Source of the DNA: Taudactylus pleione
Taxonomy: Eukaryota > Chordata > Amphibia > Anura > Myobatrachidae
DNA length: 64,000 nucleotides
Direction of reading: 5' to 3'
NCBI GenBank assembly: GCA_031769625.1
Contig: JAUIMM010000702.1
Span: forward strand, 5,822,001-5,886,000
Position numbers and translations under genes: made by a program. The notes under the pieces are model-generated. The model did not search any database. It was not told the origin of the DNA and saw only the letters and a list, made by a program, of their open reading frames with translations. This document shows, piece by piece, positions 32,270 through 44,800 of the stretch (positions are counted from its first letter, which is position 1; each line of letters begins with the position of its first letter).

Positions 32270-32617
32270 AACATAACAGAGTTGAAGCTGTTTTGTATGG
32301 AGGAATGGGGTAAAATTCCTCCAATCCGATGTTCAGGACTAATCAACAATTACCGGAAACGTTTAGAATCAGTTATTCCTGCACAAGGGGGTCATACCAG
32401 ATACTGAAAGCAAAGGTTCACATACTTTTGCCACTCACAGATATGTGATATTGGGTAATTTTCCTCACAAAATAAATTGAGCATGTCTAATATTTTTGTC
32501 TCATTTGTTTGATTTGGTTCTCTTTATCTACTTTTAGGACTCTGAGGTAGTTTTAGGCCAAATTTCAGCAGAAATCTCGAAAATTCTGAAGGGTTCACAA
32601 ACTTTCAAGCACCACTG
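32270..32617 (+). pseudogene. Tc1 transposase C-terminus and 3' terminal repeat
   Basis: Positions 32270-32404 encode the last 45 residues of a Tc1-type transposase, from NITELKLFCMEEWGKIPP through LINNYRKRLESVI to GGHTRY, followed by a stop at 32405-32407. This region lies after the catalytic DDE domain, which is absent. The non-coding 3' part ends in CAAACTTTCAAGCACCACTG followed by TA (32618-32619), the duplicated target dinucleotide of Tc1 elements. The remainder of the element, at least a kilobase, is missing. The matching inverted terminus lies far away at 26398. In-frame codons upstream of 32270 belong to other sequence. Confidence 0.85.
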
Positions 32618-32984
32618 TAAATATCCACCTTTAGGGCCTGACTCTGAGTCGCATGCAATGCAATGATTACGTAGTTCAGCGATTATTGCAACTGCACATG
32701 CGCAAAAAATTCTGAAAACCCCTGACGCACGTGTGTTGCACAAAGTGTACACACAAAAGTGCTGTTGTGTTCAGGTCAGAAATGTGGCAGAAAAGTGATG
32801 GGCACTCCTAGGCAGTCACTGGGTATTGGCTTTTTAGTGCATTAAAAAATTGCCCATTCAGTGGGCCAGGGCCGAAACTAGGATTTTTGTCACCTGGGGC
32901 AAGGCCATAATTTGGCGCCCCCCCAAAATAATACAACATAGAAGACGAAAAGGGTGTGTGGTTTTGTGACACAGTAATGCCCCT

Positions 32985-33725
32985 TATAACACATTATACC
33001 ACACATTAATGACCCTTACAACACATTCTGCCACAGTAATGCCCCTTACAACACATTCTGCCACAGTAATGCCCCTTACAACACATTATGATACAGTAAT
33101 TCCCCTTATACATTAAGCCACAGTAATGCCCCTTATACAGGGGCGTATCTATAATGGGTGCAGGGTGTGTGGGGAACACGGGGGCCCGCACCGCACACCC
33201 TGCACCCATAATATTACTTACCTCTCCGGAGTCCCACATTGGCAAGGGGGTCCGGCGCTGTTAAACGACTGGAAAATGGCCGCGGCGGCCATTTTCCCGT
33301 CATTTGCGCATGCGCAGTACAGGGAAAATGGCCGCTGTGGCCATTTTCCCGGTGCCCTGTGCATTCACTATAGACTCTGGGCACACTCTAGTGCCCAGAG
33401 TCTATAACTCCGACGCTGGCCGCGCACAGCTCAGTGCGCTGCTGGCAGCTGGGCGGAGAGGAAGGGGCCTTTGTCAGAGACTGTACATGGGCCCTCTCCT
33501 CTCTAGAAATGCCCCTGCCCTTATACATTATGCCACAGTAAGGCCCCTTACACATTATGCCACAGTAATGCCCCCTTTACAGTATACCACAGTAAGGTCT
33601 ATTATACATTAGGCCACAGTACAGCCCCTTACACATTATGCCACAGTAAGGCTCCCTTTACATTATGCCACAGTAAGGCCCCTTACACATAATGCCACAG
33701 TAAGGCCACTTATATTAAGCCACAT
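32985..33725. repeat. ~27-bp tandem array, split by a MITE
   Basis: The unit is approximately GCCACAGTAATGCCCCTTAC followed by ACATTAT. Several units precede 33130 and about eight follow 33518. The gap is exactly the MITE at 33138-33517 plus its target duplication. Confidence 0.85.
33138..33517. mobile_element. Complete hAT-like MITE inside the 27-bp array
   Basis: A 380-bp element with termini CAGGGGCGTATCT and, inverted, CAGGGGCATTTCT. It is flanked by a perfect 8-bp duplication CCCTTATA (33130-33137 and 33518-33525) derived from the array unit. Internal palindromes include GAAAATGGCCGC repeats and a perfect 16-bp inverted repeat around 33369-33406 (GACTCTGGGCAC core). Confidence 0.92.
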
Positions 33726-33908
33726 AAGGCTCTCTTCTCTTACCTGCCAAAACTGTGTGGTGGATGAGCTCGGGGTGGCACAGGATGGGGACTGCCACAC
33801 GCTGGGGAACTGTCAGTACTGCCGTCATTGTAATTTGGTGTCGCTCACAGACCAGTAGCCTCTGCTGATTGGCTTGCGACCGGCTCCACATTAGACTGAC
33901 GGTAGTAA

Positions 33909-35385
33909 CTTTACTAAGAATCGAGTCTGGTCGAGTTTTTTTTTTTAAACTCGTTTAGCATCGCCGAAACTCGGGTGATTTGAGGCTCCTGAAACTCACA
34001 AATTTACTAAGAAGTGAGTTTAGCGCAGAGTGAGATGGCCGATGGTGAAGCAGATCGAGATTTCTTCCCCGAGTAGCAAGTTTGGAAGGAGATTACTTCT
34101 TTCTGCAGTGTCTTCTTTCTGCAAAACTCTCCCGAACAAGCAGCCTGCACATGTCAGTGAGATATGTGTAAGCTGCTTGTGTTTTGTACCTGTAAAAAAT
34201 GGGTTATTTGTTTAAAAAAAAAGACATAATGTCCCCCCTAAAAGCATAACCAGCCCCGGACTTGTCAGCTAGTCCTGGTTCCTAAAATTAAGGGGAACAA
34301 AACGAATATGGTTCCACTGTAATTTAGAAACCAGCACCAGGTTGCAGGGCCAGTCCTGGTTTTAATTATAGGGTGGAAAAAATACATAGGGGTCCCCCTA
34401 TAATTAAAACCAGCACCGGACCCAAACCAACCGGGGTGTAATGCCACAGCCCAGAGACCCTATTCCTGGGTCTCCAGGGCCAACGCATTCTCACCCCAAG
34501 CCAGTCAGGCCAAGCCGGGGATCTCAGGGGAGGTGGGGACCCCACAAGAAGGGGTCCCCCCTCTCCCAAACCCCAGGCTTGGTCTGAAGCCCAGGGCTCT
34601 TCCCCACACCCCTGGTCTGTGGGTACGTGGGTAATAAAGTGTTAAATCAAAGTAAACTATTGTATTTTACAGTGGAACTACAGGTGCCAGCATGCCTGCC
34701 CTTCGGCACTTGTGGAACTACAAGTGCCAGCAGGCGGCTGGCACCCGTACCTCCACTGTAGAATAAATATTTAAATAAAGACATAACACACACCTTAGAT
34801 AGTACTAGTTTATTACACACATACATCAATCACACATACTTACCTGTACCAGCCGGTCTGTCCTCTTCTCCAATGTAGATATCCGTGTGGAATGACCTGC
34901 AAAAAAAGATTGTATACTCACCTCCATCCTGGCGCTGCTCTCTGTAGCATCCAGGGTCTTGGCAAAACAACAAACCGACTTACCCGAAACCATGCTGAAC
35001 AGATGTAAGTATATGTTGTTACATATACTTACACCTCGCGAAATGACAGATGACTGAAATCATCTGTAATTTCTCATGTGCCACTAGTCAATCAGCGGCC
35101 GCTGTACATGTAGCGGCCGCTCATTGGCTTGTTCCACGTGGGTCCCATCCAATGAGTGTTGTCCGTGCTCATCTTCGTAAATTCCCAAATCCTATATTCA
35201 CTAGTGAATAGGTTCTCGAGTTTAGCCGATGGTGAAATGAAGACAGTTTGCTAACTCTCCAGTATTTTCGCGTAGCAAAGTAAATTTCTTTCCCGAGTTT
35301 TACATTAGTAAATTTGCGAGTGGAAAAAAATGCCCAAACTCTCCAGAGATTGCTAACGCGACCAGACTCGATTCTTGATAAATTT
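33909..35385. mobile_element. 1.5-kb element with TIRs around GAATCGAGTCTGGTCG
   Basis: TTACTAAGAATCGAGTCTGG at the left is mirrored by the inverted TTATCAAGAATCGAGTCTGG at the right, with 2 mismatches in about 23 bases. The subterminal parts also mirror loosely (CCCGAGTTT, GCCGATGGTGAA). No target duplication was found and no protein is recognisable. The middle, at about 34640-34760, has a TACAGGTGCCAGCATGCC palindromic region with a relative at 12850-12960. Confidence 0.65.
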
Positions 35386-35549
35386 ATCCCATGGTGTCTC
35401 TGTGCCTCTCAAGGCCGGGATGCGGCTCCAAACCCACAAGAGCAGCAACCTAGCCTTCCGGCAGCCTCTCCCCGGCACCCCCTTAAATCTGGCACCCCCT
35501 TAAATCCGTGCCCCCTTAGCCCCCCCCTAGTTGCTGCCCTGAGTGGGCA

Positions 35550-36923
35550 TATTATGGGTGTGTCCAGGGCAGTGGTGGTTACAAGGTGGAGGCTGCAGCG
35601 CAGTCGAAGACTGCCAGAGGGGGTGCCATTTCAACAATATTAAACGGCACCGGCACAGCCCAAATCTGCCAGAGGGGTTGCCATTTAATCAAAATTAAGT
35701 TTACCCTGTTCCAAACACAGCTGCCAAGGATCAATTGTTAAACTCACAGGGAATTAGGGTGTGCATAATTAACAAAGCAGCGTCATCGACCACGTCACTT
35801 GGTTGTCTTTTAGCCTGAACTGCTCGCATGATTGCGGTAGGAAAATCCTACCACAAGCACTGCGAGCAGTTCATACGCCTTTCGATGTACTCGATTAATC
35901 TAATAAATAGCAGAGATGACGTAGGATGCGAGCGGCCAGGGGGCGTTTTTAAAAAAAATAGCGAGCGCATGTTTCGTTTGCTCGTTCAGATATAGAGGCG
36001 TCAACAGACCACAAAGAGCGAGCGCTCTATTTAAATATCTGGGCCCTTTTTCTGAATGAGCGAGTGCAAATAGCGTCCGGCTCTGAATCAGGCCCTCAAT
36101 TTGCAGCATGAGATAGATATGTTCATGTAACTTGAAATGATGATCTGGCACTGAGCGATCAGAGAAGCAGGAGTAACAGGTGCAGCTCATTAGCCAATTG
36201 CCTCCAGAAGCAGATAGACAAACCATAAAATGTTAGTAGCACCAGAAGAAGTGGAGCACCACTGGGAAGAAATGATACTGCAGGAATCAACACTGGGATA
36301 GCACCACCACTGGAGGAAGAGTGGTATGGCTGTGGATGATAACAGTATCCCCCTCTTAATGAGTGAATTCCAGGTGCTCATGAGAATACAAATTCTGGAG
36401 ACTCATTTAGCAGTAGCACAAGGCATATCTCAGAGATAACCTCTGCCCAGACTTTTTCCTTTTGTGGTTTTTTTTCTTGGAGGAAGAAGATCTTGAGGTA
36501 CTGGGACTTTCTATTGGGAAAGGACATGGGGAGTGAATACGTGACCCTCAATAAAATAGGTTGAATCATCCACAATTTTGCTATCAGAATCCAAGTCCAA
36601 GTCTAACTTTTAAAATTTTCCACTTGATGTTTGAGAAAGCCTCTTGGCCATATAAACTATACTCAAGACCAAAACTCCTCAAGTCTTCAAAAGGAGAACT
36701 TAGAGAGGCATACCCAACTCTCAGGGGAAATTGTGTGTGTGGTTTAGGCTCTGTAGACTCTTCAAATGCTTTCAGTGATGGTGGACCAAATTCATGCAAG
36801 TTTGCCCTATAGAAAGCATTGAGATACGAATGGTTGGGAATTCCAAATGCCATGGGGAGACTTGCCCAATCTAATGCCTTTCCTCTAAAGGACATCAACA
36901 AATATGCCACCACATTAGCTTTG
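35550..36923. other. Intergenic with a Harbinger-like right end
   Basis: CTGAATCAGGCCC at 36083-36095 is a family-1-type right terminus. Preceding blocks (AGCGAGCGCATG, GCGAGCGGCCAG) support a truncated copy from about 35815. The rest, to the target duplication of the large hAT element, has no recognised feature. Confidence 0.5.
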
Positions 36924-37049
36924 GTTACAATTAGGGATGAGCGGGTTCGAATCTCAGAGATCCGAACTCGCCCGAACTGGCTGTTGTCCTGTCTATACGG
37001 GCTGGCTGGCTGTTGTCCTGTCCATAGGGGCTGGCTGTTGTCCTGTCCA

Positions 37050-37765
37050 TAGGGGCTGGCTGTTGTCCTGTCCACAGGGACTGGCTGGCTGTAGTGCTGT
37101 GTTGTCCAGGGGGTGCTCTGTCCTTCAGGGGTGCTCTTCACCAACCCCCAGTGTGAAAAAAAAATAAAAATTTTGTGTGCATGTTAGCCACACTTGTCAT
37201 CAGCATAGGTGTGCTGTGCTGCTGTCTGTCAAGGGGCTGCTGCCTCTTTCAGGGGTTCATCCCAGTGTTCAAATAAAAAAAGAAACAATTTTATTTTGTG
37301 TGCATGTTAGCCACACCTGTCATCAGTGTAGGTGCACAGGGGTGCTGTGCTGCTGTCTGTCAAGGGGCTGCTGCCTCAAAAAATAAACAATATTTTTGGT
37401 GTGCATGTTAGCCACACCTGTCATCAGCGTAGATGCGCAGGGGTGCTGTGCTGCTATCTGTCAAGGGGCTGCTGCCTCTTTTAGGGGTGTTCTTCACCCA
37501 AAGTGATAAAAAAAACTAATTCTGTGCACTTGTCAGCAAAGTAGGTGCGTAGGGGTACTGTGCTTCTGTCTGCAAAGGGGCTGCTGCCTCTTTCAGGGAT
37601 GCTCTTCACCCCCAGTGTTAAAAAAAACAACAACATTTTTTTTCTGTGCATGTTAGCCACACTTGTCAGCAATGTAGGTGCGCAGGGGTGCTCTGCTGCT
37701 GTCTGTCAAGAGGCTGCTGCCTCTTTCAGGGGTGCTCTTCACCCCCAGTGTTAAAAAAACAAAAA
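37050..37765. repeat. ~110-bp subterminal tandem repeats of the hAT element
   Basis: About five or six copies of a unit built from GTGCATGTTAGCCACACTTG, GTAGGTGCGCAGGGGTGCTG, CTGTCTGTCAAGGGGCTGCT and AGGGGTGCTCTTCACCCCCA, joined by A-rich linkers. They sit just upstream of the transposase. Subterminal repeats of this kind often bind transposase in hAT elements, but that role is only inferred here. Confidence 0.8.
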
Positions 37766-37772
37766 AAACAAT

Positions 37773-40708
37773 ATGGTATGGAGTATGGAGGACAGTCACA
37801 TGACCGTACAGCAGGAACCACATACCAGTCTTATAGCTGCCGGCAGCAGTCATGATGACGATGCAAGGCCGTCAACATCATCTATGAAGGTCGTTGTAAC
37901 AGGGCTTAAGTCAGGCAATATGTCATTCACTACACAAAGTGGCAAGCAAAGGATAAGGCCATGGCCTAGTTTATTTATGACTGGTGGTTCTAGTTGTGAT
38001 TATTTAAGCTCATCTGCTTGTAGAAGAGGTACAAAAAAAATTAAATTTGTCTCCGAAAAGTCACAGATCCCAGAGGAGAGTCCAAGTGTGTCTGTGTTTG
38101 CCATGTGTGAGTCTGACCATTCTAATACTGTACTTGAAGAGGATCGTACTTCCACCATTTGTGTGCCCTCTGCAAATGTGGGGATGAGCAGCACAAGTCA
38201 ACATGCTGAAATTGAGGATGCTTCTGTGGAATTGCACGAAGATGATGAGGAGGATATTTATGTAGTTGGCGATAACAACAACAAGGATGAGGATGTTGAT
38301 GGCGAGGATGTTTGTGTAAAAACTGTAAATCAGGCAACAGTTGTTGCCCATGGTGGGAAAAATCCCATTGTTGGCATGCCTGGGCAAAGGACCAAAAAAT
38401 CCACATCTTATGTGTGGAATCATTTCCACCCAAATCCGGACAACTTTGCCAAGCCATTTGTAACCGTTGCCATGTAACAGTGAGTAGAGGAAAGGACCTT
38501 AACCATCTTGGAACCTCTTAAATGTTACGTCACTTGCAGTGCATTCATCAAATTGGAAAGGGTATTGAAACTTTGGGAACAAAAAAACAAACAACAATCA
38601 GTCCAGTGTCACCAAGCTGCTCCCTTCTATCTGAATGTAAGCGCCTGCAATATTCACCACCAACACCATCATCAATAACATCCTCATTCGTGATTGGAAG
38701 TCGTCCTGCTTCCAATATCATAAGGACTGACTCCTCTCCTATCCGTTGTTCCTCAGAAGGATCCTTGAGTGCTATGCCTGCTGCTGTTGCTATGAGTGGA
38801 TCTTCATCCCAGAAGGGGACCAGGAAGAAGACTACTTTTAGTAGTTCAAGAAGTTCAACCAAACAATTGACTGTCACACAATCCTTTGATTTGGCAAAAA
38901 AGTATGACAGCAAACACCCAGTTGCACAGCGGATTACTGACGCCATAACAGCTATGCTGGTATTAGATGTGCGTCCAGTATCCGCCATTAATGCAGTGGG
39001 GTTTACACAGTTAATGGAGATCATGTGTCCCCGCTACCATGTCCCTTGTAGATTCCACTTCTCTAGAATAGCAATTCCCATTCTGTACAAGGACATTAAA
39101 AAAAACCTTATTAATGTCCTCCGAAATTACGTTGTGCCCACTGTCCACTTAACCACAGATATGTGGACAAGTGGGACAGGGTAAACTAAAGATTACATGA
39201 CTGTGACAGCCCACTGGGTAGGTGTATTGCCTCCAACAGTGCAAACAGCAGCAGCAGCTAAAAAAATGCCAGCTCATTTAGAGGCAGGCTACTCTGTTTC
39301 TCACCAGTTTCAATAAGAGGCATACCACTGAGAACCTCTTAGAGAAACTCCGGGAAATAATTGCAAAATGGCTTACCCCACTTGGACTCTCCTCAGAATT
39401 TGTGATTTCTGACATTGCCAGCAATATTGTGTGAGCATTGCATGTGGGCGAATTTGAACACATCCCATGTTTTGCTCACACAATGAATTTGGTGGTGCAA
39501 CATTTTTTTAAAAATTACAGGGGTGTGCAGGAGATGCTCTCGGGGTCCGAAAGACTTCTGGACATTTTAGACATTCAGCAACTGCGTGTCAAAGATTGCA
39601 GCACCAGCAAGAACTGTTGAATTTGCCCTGCCATCAGCTGAAGCAAGAGGTAGTAACTAGGTGGAATTGTACCCTCTATATGCTTCAGTGGATGGAGGAG
39701 CAGAAAAAGGCCATCCAAAGCTATTCTAAGGCCTATGACATAGGGAAAGGAGCGGGAATGCACTTTAGTCAAGTGCAGTGGAGAATAATTTCCATGTTGT
39801 GCATGGTTCTCAAACCCTTTGAACTTGCCACAAGTGAAGTTAGTTCAGACACTGCCAGCTTGAGTCAGGTCATTCCCCTAATCAGACTTTTGCAAAAGCA
39901 GCTGGAGAAACTGAAGGAGGAGCTGAAACGGAGTGATTCCGCTAAGTATTAAGGACTTGTAGATCAAGCCCTTCATTCGCTTTGACATGATCCAAGGTTC
40001 GTCAATATCTTGAAATCAGATCACTAGATTTTGGCGACCATACTTGATCCTAGGTTTAAGTCATACCTTGTGTGCAAAGAGGTGGTGGTGAAAAAATTGT
40101 CAGCTTAAGTGGAACATGACACGGCAGCATCTCCTCCTTCAGTTCCTACAGCTGCCAGGAAAAACTACATTTTCCTAAGAGATCCACTGCTGGTGGTAGT
40201 GATGCAGATCAGTCAGCAAAATCTAATGACGTCTGGTTGGGTCTAAAAGAACTGCCTATAATGAGTGACATGTCTACCGTTACTTTGTCTGATATGGTCA
40301 CCATTCAGAGAATGGTGGATGACTATTTAAGGGATAGCATCCAAATAGGCATGTCAGACAGTCCGTTTCACTACTGGTAGGAAAAAGGCAATTTGGAGTC
40401 CCTTACACAAACTGGATTTGCTGTACTTAAGTTACTCACCCTCCAGCGTGTACTCTGAAAGAGTTTTCAGCACAGCCGGGAACCTTGATAGTGATCGTCA
40501 TAGGAGGGTACTTCCCCAATATGTGTAAAAGATGATGTTCATCAAAATTAATTACAAATTCCACGAGGAAGACCTTTATCAGCACTTAAGTCCAAAAAAT
40601 ATAGAAGTGTCTGTAATGGTGGATTCCAGCGAGGACATATTCATATTATATGAAGAAGAGGAGGCTGCACACACTGATGGGGATAATGATGACGATGATG
40701 ACATCTAA
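37773..40708 (+). pseudogene. hAT transposase relic, BED zinc finger type
   Basis: A hAT transposase cuts and rejoins the transposon ends. The frame at 37773-38477 has an acidic N-terminus and the start of a BED finger (SYVWNHFHPNPDNFAKPF). A frameshift near 38455 leads to CNRCHVTVSRGKDLNHLG, then a stop at 38519-38521 and MLRHLQCIHQ. The frame at 38522-39184 carries the Ser-rich linker and LTTDMWTSG, whose Asp corresponds to the first catalytic residue. After a stop at 39182-39184 the fold continues through SDIASNIV, HIPCFAHTMNLVV and RWNCTLYMLQWM. The C-terminal dimerisation motif is SERVFSTAGNLDSDRHRR (about 40458-40510). A stop at 40526-40528 precedes KMMFIKIN and an acidic tail. Several stops and shifts make it non-functional. 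Confidence 0.9.
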
Positions 40709-41814
40709 TAATCTAATGTATTGTAAAGCCAGTTTGTGTATGGGATCATTGCCACCAATGTCCACTGAGCATTGGCAGCTTGTTTTGTGGGGGGTTCAAA
40801 CAAACCAAAAATTTCAGCCACAAGTGTCAGTCCCTGTCGCTGAAGTGATTGGTTTCTTAAACTGTGAATGTCCTCTTTCACATATACAACATAAGGGTGG
40901 GTTGGAGGGCCCAAGGACAATTCCATCTTGCACCTTTTTCCTTTCCATTATGTGCTGGTTGGGGCAATGCTGCCTGACATTTTAATGTTATGGTTTATGA
41001 ATGTCCAGAAAGTGTAATGGCCACAGACAGCATCTCCTGCATGCCCCTTTCATTTTTTTAAAGAGAATTCTGAACCAATTGCTGCTTGTTGTGGAAACGA
41101 AAAACTATTACAAATAGAGACCAGCGCAAGAAGGGCAAACAGCAGCTGGAGGTATAGTAAACCCTCGTCACCCTAGAGACCAAACAGAGCAATGAGTACA
41201 AAATACAATGGGTGAACCAAACCTCTAGCGCTTGGGGGATAATGAAAAAAAAAAAAAATGAGTAAAAAAAGGGGGGTACTTCCCTTATGTTCCAAGTTGT
41301 CTCACAATAAGCCAAGGATCAAATATGTGGACATATATAAGGAAACATAAAGAGGAAAGAACAAAGCGTAATCCTGTTTGTCAAATAAAACAAAATCTGG
41401 TTTAATAATTACAATAGTATAACATTAGCTCATAAATGATCAAATATTCAACACATCAATTTATATTTTTTGGCTCATGAAGGAGCAAACATAAAGTGCA
41501 AAGAGTAATGCTAATAGCCTTCATACCAGATATCCAAAAATAATAGGTGTGCACTAGGGGTGAGTCTGGGTGTTATGTCAACCCGATGGCACAAGTCGCA
41601 CAACAGTAGCATTCAGCCAAGGGTTCTCAGCCCTTAGGGCTGCTACACGGCCCAAAGGCCACCTATCGTCACTACTCACCAACCCTCAAGGCTGTAATGA
41701 TCACAACCTGCCAAGAGTTCCAGGCCTCAAGGCTGTTGTATGACTAATCATAGCTCTATATTCCACTACTAAGCTCGGAGGCTGCATCAACAATTAACTA
41801 TCAACTATCAATAC
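40709..41814. other. Spacer in the hAT element
   Basis: Non-coding sequence between the transposase relic and the satellite. At about 41680-41815 there are CAAGGCTG and GGCTGCATCAACAATTA words that may be decayed forerunners of the satellite unit. No protein recognised. Confidence 0.5.
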
Positions 41815-44800
41815 TTCAGGAAGGGGCTGCACCAATTATCAATTCTTCAGCCAGTGGCTGCACCAATTATCAATTCTTCAGCCAGGGGCTGCACCAATTA
41901 ACAATTCTTCAGCCAGTGGCTGCGCCAATTATCAATTCTTCAGCCAGGGGCTGCACCAATTAACAATTCTTCAGCCAGTGGCTGCACCAATTATCAAAGA
42001 TCAGCACTTCTTTCTTCAGCCAGTGTCTGCGCCAACTATCAATTCTTCAGCCAGTGGTGGCACCAATTATCAATTCTTCAGCCAGTGGCTGCACCAATTA
42101 TGAATTCTTCAGCCAGTGGCAGCACCAATTATTAAACATCAACTCTTCTTTCTTCAGCCAGGGGCTGCACCAACTATCAACTATTAATTCTTCAGCCAGG
42201 GGCTGCACCAATTATCAATTCTTCAGCCAGTGGCTGCACCAATTATCAATTCTTGAGCCAGCGGCTGCACCAATTATCAATTCTTGAGCCAGGGGCTGCA
42301 CCAATTATGAAGTATCAGCACTGCTTTCATCAGCCAGTGTCTGCGCCAAGTATCAATTCTTCAACCAGTAGAGGCATTAATTATCAAGTATCAACTCTTT
42401 TTTCTTCAGCCAGTGTCTGCACCAACTATCAATTCTTCAGCCAGTGGCTGCACCAATTATCAATTCTTCAGACAGTGGCTGCACCAATTATCAAGTCTTC
42501 AGCTAGGGGCTGTACCGATTAACAATTCTTCAGCCAGGGGCTGCACCAATTATCAAGTATCAACACTTCTTTCTACAGCCAGTGTCTGCGCCAACTATCA
42601 TTTCTTCAGCCAGTGGCGGCACCAATTATCGAGTATCAACACTTCTTTCTTCAGCCATTGTCTGCGCCAACTATCAATTCTTCAGCCAGTGGCTGCACCA
42701 ATTTTCAATTCTTCAACACGGGCTGCACCAATTATGAATTCTTCAGCCAGTGGCAGCACCAATTATTAAGTATCAACTCTTCTTTCTTCAGCCAGGGGCT
42801 GCATCAACTATCAATTATTAATTCTTCAGCCAGGGGCTGCACCAATGATCAAGTATCAACTCTTCTTACTTCAGCCAGTGGCTGCACCAACTATCAACTA
42901 TTAATTCTTCAGCCAGGGGCTGCACCAATTATCAATTCTTCAGCCAGTGGCTGCACCAATTATCAATTCTTCAGCCAGTGGCTGCACCAATTATCAATTC
43001 TTCAGCCAGGGGCTGCACCAATTAACAATTCCTCAGTCTGTGGCTGCACCAATTATGAAGTATCAGCACTGCTTTCTTCAGCGTCTGTGCCAAGTATCAA
43101 TTCTTCAGCCAGTAGCGGCATCAATTATCAAGTATCAACACTTCTTTCTTCAGCCAGTGTCTGCGCCAACTATCAATTCTTCAACCAGTGGTTGCACCAA
43201 TTATCAATTCTTCAGCCAGTGGCTGCACCAATTATCAACTCTTCAGCCAGGGGCTGCACCAATTATCAAGTATCAGCACTTCTTTCTTCAGCCAGTGTCT
43301 GCGCCAAGTATCAATTTTTCAGCCAGTAGTGGCATCAATTATCAAGTATCAACACTTCTTTCTTCAGCGAGTGTCTGCACCAACAATTAATTCTTCAGCC
43401 AGTGGCTGCACCAATTATCAATTCTTCAGCCAGTGTCTGCTCCAACTATCAATTCTAACAACTATCAATTCTTCCAGGGGCTGCACCAATTATCAGTTCT
43501 TCAGCCAGGGGCTGCACCAATTATCAAGTATCAACTCTTCTTACTTCAGACAGGGGCTGCACCAACTATCAACTATCAATTCTTCAGCCAGTGGCTGCAC
43601 CAATTATCAATTCTTCAGCCAGTGGCTGCACCAATTATCAATTCTTCAGCCAGTGGTTGCACCAATTATCAGTTCTTCAGCCAGGGACTGCACCAATTGT
43701 CAAGTATCAACTCCTCTTACTTCAGCCAGGGTCTGCACCAACTATCAATTCTTCAGCCAGTGGCTGCACCAGTTATCAATTCTTAGGGCAGCACAGATGG
43801 TGTAATGGTTAGCGTTACTGCCTCACAGCACTGAGGTCGTGGGTTCAATTCCCACCACGGCTCTAACTGTGTGGAGTTTGTATATTCTCCCTGTGCTTGC
43901 GTGGGTTTCCTCCGGGTACTCCGGTTTCCTCCCACACTCCAAAAATATACTGGTAGGTTAATTGGCTCCCAGCAAATATTAACCATAGTGTGTATGTGTG
44001 TGAGCATGTGGTAGGGAATATAGATTGTAAGCTCCACTGGGGCAGGGACTGAGGTGAATGGCCAAAATATTCTCTGTAAAGCGCTGCGGAATATGTGTGC
44101 GATATATAAATAACTGGTAATAAATAAATAAATTCTTCAGCCAGGGGCTGCACCAATTAACAATTCTTCAGCTAATGGCGGCACCAATTATCAAGTATCA
44201 ACACTTCTTTCTTCAGCCAATGTCTGAGCCAACTATCAATGTTTGAGCCAGTGGCGGCACCAATTATCATGTATCAACACTTCTTTCTTCAACCAGTGTC
44301 TGCGCCAACTATCAATTCTTCAGTGAGTGGCTGCACCAATCATCAATTCTTCAGCCAGGGGCTGCACCAATTATCAATTCTTCAGCAGGGGCTGCACCAA
44401 TTATGAATTGTTCAGCCAGTGGGAGCACCAATTATTAAGTATCAACTCCTCTTTCTTCAGCCAGGGGCTGCACCAACTATCAACTATTAAATCTTCAGCC
44501 AGGGCCTGCACCAATTATCAAGTATCAACTCTTCTTACTTCAGCCAGGGGCTGCGCCAACTATCAGCTATTAATTCTTCAGCCAGGGGCTGCACCAATTA
44601 TCAATTCTTCAGCCAGGGGCTGCACCAATTAACAATTCTTCAGCCAGTGGCTGCATCAATTATGAAGTATCAGCACTGCTTTCTTCAGCCAGTGTCTGCA
44701 CCATGTATCAATTCTTCAGCCATTAGCGGCATCAATTATCAAGTATCAACTCTTTTTCTTCACCCAGTGTCTGCACCAATTATCAATTCTTCAGACAGTG

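Larger units (their letters stand above)
32867..35541. mobile_element. 2.7-kb hAT-like element with two nested insertions
   Basis: The termini are CAGGGCCGAAACTAGG and, inverted, CAGGGCAGCAACTAGG, matching at 14 of 16. AGTGGGC lies directly outside both ends (32860-32866 and 35542-35548). This is a 7-bp direct repeat, one base short of the hAT norm, probably through loss of a base at one side. The interior holds a ~27-bp tandem array with a second hAT MITE in it and a 1.5-kb TIR element. No transposase is present. Confidence 0.75.

Noticed and set aside
37653..37853. Minus-strand frames upstream of the hAT transposase
   Set aside because: They cross the subterminal tandem repeat and are shadows of it.
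43793..43860. Stand-alone tRNA gene suggested by box A/box B-like motifs
   Set aside because: The motifs belong to the tRNA-derived head of the V-SINE; the cloverleaf is degenerate and SINE body sequence follows directly.
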